Shown: positions 53,201-59,375 of the stretch, one piece after another
Layout: each line of letters opens with the position of its first letter
How positions within the stretch are numbered: the first letter of the stretch is position 1
Assembly (NCBI GenBank): GCA_015075445.1
Contig: JABTUJ010000021.1
Span: forward strand, 1-64,000
Reading direction: 5' to 3'
Length of the DNA: 64,000 bases
Source of the DNA: Verrucomicrobiales bacterium
GTDB lineage: Bacteria > Verrucomicrobiota > Verrucomicrobiia > Limisphaerales > J093
The notes under the pieces: model-generated
What the model was told of the DNA's origin: nothing
Databases searched by the model: none
Seen by the model: only the letters and a program-made list of their open reading frames with translations
Translations under genes and position numbers: made by a program

Positions 53201-53377
53201 CTCCACGGTCTCCGCCGAGGCCCCGGGATAGAAGGCGGTGATCGCAATCGAGGGCGGCGCAATGGGCGGGTACTGGGAGATGGGGAGCCGGTAGATCGCC
53301 AGCAGGCCGGCCACCATCAGGACGATGGCGATCACCCAGGCGAACACCGGCCGGCGCAGGAAGAAGCGCGAAAGCAT
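50204..53377 (-). CDS. RND efflux transporter permease (HAE1/AcrB family)
   Basis: A 1057-residue inner-membrane proton-driven drug exporter. It opens with FLRRPVFAWVIAIVLMVAGL and the usual ISQYPPIAPPSIAITAFYPG. It shows the TM4 acid pair GLLVDDAIVVVENVERIMSE, FFAGSTGVIYRQFSVTII, a large porter-domain repeat, and the final GLTTKNAILIVQFAKARVEE. Length and topology are those of AcrB/MexB, so hydrophobic organic compounds are the likely cargo. It sits between the adaptor gene (9-base gap) and the outer-membrane gene (1-base gap). The 843-aa reading on the other strand is a shadow. Confidence 0.96.
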   Translation of the reverse strand: MLSRFFLRRPVFAWVIAIVLMVAGLLAIYRLPISQYPPIAPPSIAITAFYPGASAETVENSVTQIIEQKMTGFDKMLYLSATSDSAGGARIELTFAPGTDPDLAWAQVQNKLQLAMANLPEVVQRSGVRVSKSTRNYLMIVGLISEDGSMDGYDLRDYAQSNLEKVLSRVPGVGEVEVFGGQYAMRVWLNPDRLTDYQMTIADVVAALRAYNVEVSAGQFGGAPAVEGQRLNAAILVQSLLKTPDEFAAIPLRTNPDGSIVRVRDVGRAELGTDAYDIEAFYNGVPSSAMAIRQAAGANALQTAENVRNKMEEMSHFFPPGMKVIYPYDTTPFVRVAINEVVKTLCEAVVLVFLVMYLFMGNMRATLIPTIAVPVVILGTFAVLGLFGFSINMLTMFAMVLAIGLLVDDAIVVVENVERIMSEEGIPPFEATRKSMDQITPALIGIGLVLSAVFGPMAFFAGSTGVIYRQFSVTIIAAMLLSVVVALVLTPVLCASLLKPVPKGHEAAEGGIWFLRPFFRWFDHLFFRARDQYLEFVGHSLVKRLRYLVVFLAIVVAMGLLFARMPSAYLPDEDQGMMMVQALLPANATLEQTKEVMVRVKDHFLGAEGEAVHAVMTVSGVSFSGRGQNAGLAFVRFKDWELRDRPDLRVGAVAGRAMMEFRKIRNAMVFAFAPPAVVELGQAKGFDFQLLDRGGLGHAALMTARNQLLGMAAQNPVLANVRPNGLEDVPEYRVDVDWDKAGVLGVPITSIHNTIAAAFGSAYVNDFIQGGRVKRVYAQADAPYRMLPQDIERLYVRNTTGRMVPFSSFASGHWTSGSPKLERFNGFPSLNILGEAAPGRSSGEAMAAMEGFVRALPQGIGYDWTGLSYQERQAGSQAGPLYAFSILVIFLCLAALYESWPIPLSILLALPLGVIGGVIASSLRGLPNDVYFQIGLLATLGLTTKNAILIVQFAKARVEEGMGLIPATLEGARLRLRPIVMTSLAFGFGVLPLAVAHGAGAGAQTAIGTSVIGGVVTSTFLVTLFAPLFYVMIESTFGKSRTKGALQAARSASSPQP

Positions 53378-53386
53378 GGCGTGGCC

Positions 53387-54574
53387 TCAGGAGTGGGGGG
53401 TGGCGGGCGAAGTCGCCAGCGCGGCCGGAGGATTGCCCGGTGGCCGTTTGGGCTCGAACGGCACGGCTTTCACCGCGACCCCTGGCCGCACCTTCTGGAC
53501 GCCTTCGGCAATCACCCGGTCACCCGGCGCCAGCCCGGAACTGACCAGCCACTGGTCCCCCAGTGCCCGGTCCAGGACCAGCGTGCGCGGCTCCACCTTG
53601 CCTTCCTCATTCACCAGCAGGACCAGCGGGTTCCCCTTCGGATCACGGGACACGGTCTGTTGCGGGATCAGAATGGCCTGGTCATTCACCCCCTCCCTCA
53701 CGACCGCGCGCACGAACATGCCCGGCAGCAGCACGCCGTCCGGGTTCGGGAACACCATCCGCAAGATCACCGACGCGGTCGTCGGATCCACCGAGACATC
53801 GCGGAACTGCAGCGTGCCCTCGTGCGCGTACCGCGTCCCGTCACCCAACACGAGCTGCACCTGGTTGCCGTTCGTGCCTTCACAGCTCAACCGGCCCTCC
53901 TCGAGCCGATGCCGCAGCCGCAGCAGTTCGGTCGTGGATTGGGGCACGTCCACGTACATGGGGTCCATTTGCTGGATGCTGGCCAGCGGGATGGGCTGAT
54001 AGGCCGTGACAATCGCCCCGTCCGTCACGCCCGACTTCCCGATGCGGCCGGCGATCGGCGACACGACGCGTGCGTAGGCGAGGTTGATACGGGCGGTTTC
54101 GACCATGGCCCGCCAGTACGCCGCGTCGGCCTGCGCCTGCTTCATCGCTGCCTCGGCGTCCTCCAAGTCTTGCTGGCTTACCGCCTTGTCGGCGAGCGCC
54201 TGCCGGAAACGGTCCGCCCGCGACTCGAGCGCGGGCAGGCTGGCCTCGGAGCGACCCAGCGCCGCCTGCGCGTTGGCCAGCGCCGCCTGGAAGGGCGCAG
54301 GATCGATTTGATACAGTTCCTGGCCCGCCACGACGTCCGTTCCCTCGGTGAACAACCGCCGCTGGATGAGCCCGTTGACCTGCGGACGGATTTCGGCGAT
54401 CCGATACGCGGCCGTGCGTCCCGGCAGTTCGGTGGTCAACAGCACGGGTTGGCGCGCCACCGTGAGGGTCGCCACCTCCGGCACCGCTGCCGGGGGAGGA
54501 CCGGCCGGGCGCTGACACGACGTGAGGAGGGCCAGGACGGCCACCCCTGATAACCGAGCATATGTGACGTTCAT
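53387..54574 (-). CDS. RND efflux periplasmic adaptor (membrane fusion protein)
   Basis: A 395-residue AcrA-type lipoprotein with signal and lipobox LSGVAVLALLTSC. The barrel/lipoyl region (TTELPGRTAAYRIAEIRPQV; LIQRRLFTEGTDVVAGQELY; VVSPIAGRIGKSGVTDGAIV) surrounds a coiled-coil hairpin (ANAQAALGRSEASLPALESR; VSQQDLEDAEAAMKQAQADA). The C-terminal membrane-proximal part is VIAEGVQKVRPGVAVKAVPF. It bridges pump and channel. ATG 54574 overlaps the thioredoxin-like gene's stop as ATGA, so all four genes appear coupled. Confidence 0.95.
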   Translation of the reverse strand: MNVTYARLSGVAVLALLTSCQRPAGPPPAAVPEVATLTVARQPVLLTTELPGRTAAYRIAEIRPQVNGLIQRRLFTEGTDVVAGQELYQIDPAPFQAALANAQAALGRSEASLPALESRADRFRQALADKAVSQQDLEDAEAAMKQAQADAAYWRAMVETARINLAYARVVSPIAGRIGKSGVTDGAIVTAYQPIPLASIQQMDPMYVDVPQSTTELLRLRHRLEEGRLSCEGTNGNQVQLVLGDGTRYAHEGTLQFRDVSVDPTTASVILRMVFPNPDGVLLPGMFVRAVVREGVNDQAILIPQQTVSRDPKGNPLVLLVNEEGKVEPRTLVLDRALGDQWLVSSGLAPGDRVIAEGVQKVRPGVAVKAVPFEPKRPPGNPPAALATSPATPHS

Positions 54575-54933
54575 GGGCTGCTAGACTTGCTTGCGGAGAT
54601 GGCCTGTAACTTGTCCAGAATCGCCTCCTTGCTCGCCGTCCCCACCATCCGGCCAGCGAGCGTGCCGGCCACGAAGAAGAGCAGCGTCGGCACGGACTGG
54701 ACGTCGTAACACAAGCTCAGCTCGGGATGATCGTCGGCGTTCACCCGCACCACCTTCACCCGGTCGGCGCACTCCGCGGTCACTGTGTCCAGCGTTGCCT
54801 CGAGGATGTGGCAGGGACGACTCCACGGCGCGTGAAAGGCCACCACGACCGGTCGGTCGGCGGCCAACACGACCGCCTCGAAGTTCGCCTCTCCGACGGC
54901 GAAGGTGGGGTCCCGTTCCGGCTCGCTGTTCAT
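54571..54933 (-). CDS. Thioredoxin-fold protein with a single active-site cysteine (SRPC)
   Basis: A 120-residue thioredoxin: strand VVVAFHAPWSRPCHILEATL, then DRVKVVRVNADDHPELSLCY, the cis-proline region VQSVPTLLFFVAGTLAGRMV, and a final helix. The usual WCGPC is WSRPC, so the attacking first cysteine is serine. It therefore cannot work as a classical dithiol reductase; a monothiol, glutathionylation-linked or chaperone role is possible. No signal peptide. It is the first gene of the efflux operon. ATG 54933 follows GGCAAGAGA. The preceding region holds a sigma-54-like promoter. Confidence 0.85.
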   Translation of the reverse strand: MNSEPERDPTFAVGEANFEAVVLAADRPVVVAFHAPWSRPCHILEATLDTVTAECADRVKVVRVNADDHPELSLCYDVQSVPTLLFFVAGTLAGRMVGTASKEAILDKLQAISASKSSSP

Positions 54934-54966
54934 TCTCTTGCCTGCATGGTCGCGCAGCAGGCAGGG

Positions 54967-54983
54967 ACGCAGGGAATGTGCCA
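54967..54983 (-). promoter_or_regulatory. Sigma-54-like (-24/-12) promoter before the efflux operon
   Basis: On the minus strand TGGCAC (54983-54978), five bases ATTCC, then CTGCG (54972-54968) match the TGGCAC-N5-TTGCA consensus at exact spacing. The -12 element has mismatches at its first T and final A, but the critical GC is kept. It is 35 bases before the thioredoxin ATG. Two sigma-54 activators are encoded within 10 kb. Confidence 0.4.
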
Positions 54984-55165
54984 GTCGGGGAGTGGTCTGT
55001 GTAAGCTGCTGGTAACCAAGGGTGTGTGGGCAGTGAAGGGCAACCGGCACTCGGCGGCACGGGGGCGATGGCAAGCCGAGGGTCGAGAATTCGAACCTGC
55101 CCGATGCCCCCCCTTCCCCTGCCACGATTCCGTCGGCGCACACGACGCACCGCCGCCGCGTGAGG

Positions 55166-55283
55166 GCACGCGGCCTACAGGCGGCGGGTTGGCGACCCGG
55201 CCCCGCGCTGGCACGCGGCCTACAGGCGGCGGGTTGGCGGCCCGGCCCCGCGCTGGCACGCGGCCTACAGGCGGCGGGTTCGC
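55166..55283. repeat. Three tandem 45-bp repeats
   Basis: Units start GCACGCGGCCTACAGGCGGC at 55166, 55211 and 55256, with GGGTTGGCG and CCCGGCCCCGCGCTG between. The first two units are nearly identical and the third is partial. The tract lies in the 400-base gap between the thioredoxin gene start and the CDGSH gene end, where no gene is otherwise seen. Confidence 0.92.
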
Positions 55284-55335
55284 GGAGATTTCGCCCGGGT
55301 CACCTCACGGGGCGCCCGGCGATGAGGCAGTCAGG

Positions 55336-55572
55336 TCAGAACGCCTTGTGGGAGCCGTCGCAGAAGGGCGGGGTCCGCGTGTGTTTGCACTGGCACCAGG
55401 CGACCGTCTTGGCCTCGGCCACCTCGACCTTGAGGGGCACGAACTCGGTGGACTTGTGGGAGCCGTCACAGAACGGTTGCCCCTGGGATCGTCCGCAAGC
55501 GCACCAGTAGTGGGTCCCCTTGTCCGCCTGCTGCACGGCCGGGTAGGCATGAGCGATGAGCGGTGTTTTCAT
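55336..55572 (-). CDS. Dual CDGSH iron-sulfur domain protein
   Basis: A 78-residue protein with two CDGSH-type 2Fe-2S motifs: CACGRSQGQPFCDGSH and CQCKHTRTPPFCDGSH, each with the three Cys and one His ligands. There is no membrane anchor, unlike mitoNEET, so it should be cytosolic. Tandem bacterial CDGSH proteins are thought to carry or sense redox-labile clusters. It is transcribed divergently from a GAF sigma-54 activator, with a 14-base palindrome between them. ATG 55572 gives the minimal full protein. Confidence 0.94.
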   Translation of the reverse strand: MKTPLIAHAYPAVQQADKGTHYWCACGRSQGQPFCDGSHKSTEFVPLKVEVAEAKTVAWCQCKHTRTPPFCDGSHKAF

Positions 55573-55689
55573 AGCTTGTCGTCGATGGATCCTGGACAGG
55601 AGGACGGTGCCCGGGTTGAGGCGGGTTCGCAACCGGCCTCTTGACCAGCGTTGGCCCAGATCCGGGCGAGACCCGAGTGCGGTCGAAAA

Positions 55690-55703
55690 ATCGAACGTTC
55701 GAT
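55690..55703. promoter_or_regulatory. Perfect 14-base palindrome in a divergent promoter region
   Basis: ATCGAACGTTCGAT reads the same on both strands. It lies in the 186-base gap between the CDGSH gene and the GAF sigma-54 activator, 56 bases before the activator ATG and within an AT-richer stretch. This fits an operator for a dimeric regulator, perhaps the activator's own upstream site. Confidence 0.5.
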
Positions 55704-55758
55704 ATCTCGTTCTTTTTCACTTGGACCGAGGGTCGGTCGCCGGCAAGGTCCAGCGCGC

Positions 55759-57387
55759 ATGCAGTCCACCAGCGACAGCCGGTTCGACCCCAACTACGCC
55801 GCGCAGATGTTGCTCGACATCGCGCACGAGCAGTCGGTGGACAGCCTGCTGCAAAAGCTCGTCCGTCGCGTGGTCGAGCGCCCCAACGTGGCGTGTGTCC
55901 AGGTGTGGCTGACCGACCAGGGCGACCTCTGCGCCACCTGTCCCCACCGGGCGATCTGTCCGGATCGAACCCGGTGCCTGCACCTAGTCGCCGGGAAAGG
56001 CAAGACGCTGGGAGATCCCGCTGACGCGGGTCCCGCCTTCGACGATCCCCGGGCCCGGATTCCGCTGGGCGTGGGGTTTCTCGGCAAGGCGGCGGTGACT
56101 GGCCAGCAATGGGTGTTGACCGAGCTTGAGCAGGAGACCGAGGCCACGACCGGCTTCGAGTGGCTCGAACGCGAGCGGATCCGCGGCATCAGCGCCACCC
56201 CGATCATCTTCAAAGGGGAGGTCCTCGGCGTGACGGTGGGGTTCACGCGGGCGGCGATGCCGGAGGAGGCGCGGCCCTGGGGCCGGATTTTCGCGGACCA
56301 CATCGGCGCGGCCCTGGCCAACGCGCGCGCCTTCGAGGAGATCCAGCGGCTCAAGGCGCAGCTCGAACTCCAGAACGCCTATCTGCAGGAGGAAGTGGTG
56401 GAGGCCCGGGCCTTCGGGGACCTCATCGGGCAGAGCGCCGCCCTGCGTCAGATCGTGAGCCAGATTGACCTCGTGGCGCCGACGGAAGCCTCCGTGCTCG
56501 TCCTGGGCGAAACGGGGACGGGCAAGGAGTTGGTGGCCCGCGAGATTCACCGCCGCAGCGCGCGTTCAGCGGGACCGTTGGTCCGGGTCAACTGCGGTTC
56601 CATTCCGCAGGAGCTGTTCGAGAGCGAGTTCTTCGGTCACGTCAAAGGGGCCTTCACGGGCGCGCTCAAGGACCGGCCGGGCCGCTTCGAGACGGCGGAG
56701 GGCGGGACGCTGTTGCTCGACGAGATCGGCGAGGTGCCCTTCGAGATGCAGACCAAGCTGCTCCGCGTGTTGCAGGACAAGTGCTACGAACGTGTCGGGG
56801 AAGACCGGACCCGGCACGCGAACGTGCGCATCATCGGGGCGACCAACCGGGACCTGAAACAAGCCGTCGCGGCCGGGCGTTTCCGGGAGGACCTCTACTA
56901 CCGCCTCAACGTCTTCCCGATCCGGGTCCCCCCGCTGAAGGAGCGGCGCGATGACATCCCGCTGCTGGCCCAACACTTCGTGGCCCTTTCCGTGAAGGAA
57001 CTGCGCTGCCCGCCGCCCCGTCTGACGCGCGCCGCCCTGGCGCGGCTGCAGCATTATCACTGGCCCGGAAACGTGCGTGAACTCCGCAACGTCATCGAGC
57101 GCGCCGTCATCCTGGCGCGCGGCGGCACGTTGCGGTTCGACCTCCCGGCCACCGAACCAGCCGCCCCGCCCCCTGCCACGTCGCCGCGACCGCCGGAGCG
57201 CGGTCACCCGAGATTCCTCACGGAGGTGGAGATGGAACGGCACGAGCGCGAAAATGTCCTTGCGGTCCTGGACTCGGCCGGCTGGCGCATCAAGGGCCCG
57301 GGCGGAGCGGCGCAGTTGCTGGGGGTGAAACCGACCACGCTCCTGTCCCGCCTCAAGCGCATGGGGCTCGTGCGACCGAAGGCTTGA
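55759..57387 (+). CDS. Sigma-54-dependent activator (GAF-AAA-Fis) with N-terminal cysteine cluster
   Basis: A 542-residue enhancer-binding protein. Residues about 20-190 form a GAF sensor containing C58, C61, C67 and C73 in LCATCPHRAICPDRTRCLHL, a spacing that could bind iron-sulfur or zinc. The AAA domain has LGETGTGKELVAREIHRRSA, an intact GAFTGA loop, TLLLDEIGEVPFEMQTKLLR and WPGNVRELRNVIERAV. The C-terminus is a Fis-type HTH in GGAAQLLGVKPTTLLSRLKRM. It should activate sigma-54 promoters in response to a redox or metal cue. ATG 55759 is preferred. Confidence 0.93.
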   Translation: MQSTSDSRFDPNYAAQMLLDIAHEQSVDSLLQKLVRRVVERPNVACVQVWLTDQGDLCATCPHRAICPDRTRCLHLVAGKGKTLGDPADAGPAFDDPRARIPLGVGFLGKAAVTGQQWVLTELEQETEATTGFEWLERERIRGISATPIIFKGEVLGVTVGFTRAAMPEEARPWGRIFADHIGAALANARAFEEIQRLKAQLELQNAYLQEEVVEARAFGDLIGQSAALRQIVSQIDLVAPTEASVLVLGETGTGKELVAREIHRRSARSAGPLVRVNCGSIPQELFESEFFGHVKGAFTGALKDRPGRFETAEGGTLLLDEIGEVPFEMQTKLLRVLQDKCYERVGEDRTRHANVRIIGATNRDLKQAVAAGRFREDLYYRLNVFPIRVPPLKERRDDIPLLAQHFVALSVKELRCPPPRLTRAALARLQHYHWPGNVRELRNVIERAVILARGGTLRFDLPATEPAAPPPATSPRPPERGHPRFLTEVEMERHERENVLAVLDSAGWRIKGPGGAAQLLGVKPTTLLSRLKRMGLVRPKA

Positions 57388-57420
57388 CCGCGCCTTGCCA
57401 AGCGAACCACGTCACTTCCC

Positions 57421-57495
57421 CAATCTCCGATGTTCGTAATCGGTGGAGGGACTCCCCGTCTTGGATTCTCCGCCGATTACGAACACCGGGGATGG
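57421..57495. repeat. Single copy of the palindromic repeat family
   Basis: CCGATGTTCGTAATCGG and CCGCCGATTACGAACACCGG form inverted arms around about 30 bases. It is the same sequence family as the 102-bp arrays. It is followed by the dispersed segment CCATGAACCTGTGGTGCGGG at about 57510-57530. Confidence 0.85.
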
Positions 57496-57602
57496 GCCTG
57501 AGCGAGACGTTCCATGAACCTGTGGTGCGGGCGTCCCGCCTGCGCCCTCCGCGGTTCATGGCCCCAGGGCAGGTCTGAAAGGAACAGGACGCTTCCCGGC
57601 GT

Positions 57603-58703
57603 TCACCACCGTTCCACAGGCCCGCGCGGGACGGCGATCGACTCGCCGGCGCCCGTCCCGGCCCCCAACGCCGTAGGCATCGGCAGCGGTTGATAGCGCG
57701 GCAGCAGCGCACCTGCTGCGTCCAGGAACGGCGCCCGCCAGGCCCGGTAGGCCGCCAGAATCTCGTCAAACTCGACCCGGCGTTCGAGCCGCACCACGCG
57801 CCGCTTGAACTCGGCGGCCGGTCCGAAGCGCCGGGCGTACCACGGCGCCACCTTCCGAAACATCCGGCACCCATGGGCTTCGCCAAACACCTCGACCATG
57901 AGGTCCAGGTGACGGCACATGACCCGCACACGCTCCTCGAAATCCGGTTCGGGCAGGAGCTCCCCCGTGGTGAGGTAGTGGTGGGTCTGGGCGAAGATCC
58001 AGGGGTTGTAGAATGCCCCCCGCCCAATGCTCACGCCGGTGCATCCGGTCGCCTCGAGCATGTGTCGGGCCGCTTGGGGTGTGGTCACGTCCCCGTTGCC
58101 GATCACCGGGATCGAGCGCACCGCCGCCACCACGGCGCGAATGCCGGCCAGGTTCACGTGACCGCTGAAGCCCTGCGCCCGGGTCCGTCCATGGACGAAG
58201 ACTGCCGCGACGCCCGCCGCTTCCAGGGCCCGGGCCAAGTCGGGCGCCGTCAGGTTCTCCTCGTCCCAGCCCAGCCGCATCTTGGCCGTCACGGGAATCC
58301 GTACCGCCTCCACCATCCCGCGAACGAGCCCGGCGGTCTGCTCGAGCGCGGTCATCATGGCGGAACCGCCGCCCACCCGACAGACCTTGCGCACGGGGCA
58401 ACCCATGTTGATGTCCACGGCCGCGACGCCCCGGCTCTCGAGCAGCACCGCGGCGTCCCGCATCTCCTCGGGCACCGCCCCGAACAGTTGCACCGCGAGC
58501 GGCTGGTCGTCCGGGCGGGTCGCGATCAACTCCAGCGCCTTCGCCTTGCGTTCGAGCAGCGAACGGGCGTTCACCAGGTCGGTCGTGGCCAGGCCCAAGC
58601 CACCCCGCTCGCGCAGCGTCACGCGCATGGGCAGGTTCGTGTAACCCGCCAGCGGCGACAGGAACAGGGGCGTGGCCAGTTCGAGTGTTCCGAGCCGAAA
58701 CAT
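57603..58703 (-). CDS. tRNA-dihydrouridine synthase (DusB-like)
   Basis: A 366-residue FMN-dependent tRNA uridine reductase. It shows LFLSPLAGYTNLPMRVTLRE, VDINMGCPVRKVCRVGGGSAM with the conserved GCP cysteine region, VTAKMRLGWDEENLTAPDLA, FVHGRTRAQGFSGHVNLAGI, VIGNGDVTTPQAARHML and GVSIGRGAFYNPWIF. This matches DusB/Nifr3 proteins better than the gene at 31298 does. The C-terminal 35 residues are an extra Pro/Ala-rich tail. ATG 58703 places the first strand at the N-terminus. Confidence 0.94.
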   Translation of the reverse strand: MFRLGTLELATPLFLSPLAGYTNLPMRVTLRERGGLGLATTDLVNARSLLERKAKALELIATRPDDQPLAVQLFGAVPEEMRDAAVLLESRGVAAVDINMGCPVRKVCRVGGGSAMMTALEQTAGLVRGMVEAVRIPVTAKMRLGWDEENLTAPDLARALEAAGVAAVFVHGRTRAQGFSGHVNLAGIRAVVAAVRSIPVIGNGDVTTPQAARHMLEATGCTGVSIGRGAFYNPWIFAQTHHYLTTGELLPEPDFEERVRVMCRHLDLMVEVFGEAHGCRMFRKVAPWYARRFGPAAEFKRRVVRLERRVEFDEILAAYRAWRAPFLDAAGALLPRYQPLPMPTALGAGTGAGESIAVPRGPVERW

Positions 58704-58782
58704 CGCGCGCACTGTAGCGGGAGCGATGCGGCAGGGCCAGCGGCGGGCTGCGACCGCGGCCGTCTCGAAACCGACCTTTGGG

Positions 58783-58840
58783 AAGCTCAAAGTTCAAAGC
58801 TCAAAGCTCAAAGCTCAAAGCTCAAAGTTCAAAGTTCAAG
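58783..58840. repeat. Tandem heptamer repeat (AGCTCAA / AGTTCAA)
   Basis: Eight 7-base units immediately upstream of the dus gene, ending in GGGAAGCTCCAAGG as at 29028. The remaining gap to 59375 holds a palindromic repeat (58960-59018) and GC-rich dispersed sequence. No supported gene was seen. Confidence 0.92.
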
Positions 58841-58956
58841 GGAAGCTCCAAGGTTCCAGGGGGCGGAATCGGTCCAGAGCTGGCCTCGGCCCACCGGGAG
58901 GGCGCAGGCGGGACCCCCGCACCACAGGTTCATGGAACGTCTCGCTCAGCCCCATT

Positions 58957-59033
58957 CCCGATGTTCGTAATCGGCGGAGAATCCAAGGCGGGTAATCCCT
59001 CCACCGATTACGAACATCGGGGATGGGGGAAGT
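58957..59033. repeat. Single hairpin copy of the palindromic repeat family
   Basis: GATGTTCGTAATCGG (58960-58974) and CCGATTACGAACATC (59004-59018) are perfect 15-base inverted arms with a 29-base loop. It is the most symmetrical copy in the window. CACAGGTTCATGGAACGTCT just before it also occurs, inverted, beside the copy at 57421. Confidence 0.9.
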
Positions 59034-59375
59034 GACGTGGTTCTCCTCGGACCTGCTCAGTGGCCTTGAACCCTCCCCGCCGGGTCGGGAGACCCGGCCT
59101 ACAGGTTGTCGGTCCGGTGCCCTCACCGGGCGGTTCAGGGAGAGGTCGACCCGGCCACGGCTTGACAAAACCCGGCCGCTGAACGATGGATGCTGGCATC
59201 AGAACACCCAATGAACCCTATGACCGCGCGACCGGCCGGACGGCGCTCGTCGGCCATCGCGTCGGGTCCGGGGGGCGGCGGACGGAGGCTCGTCGCACGC
59301 TCCCGCTGAACCCAGATCCGCCTGCCTCCTCCCTGCCTGAAACCCCGCAATCCCGAACCCTGCAGCCCTCCTCCC

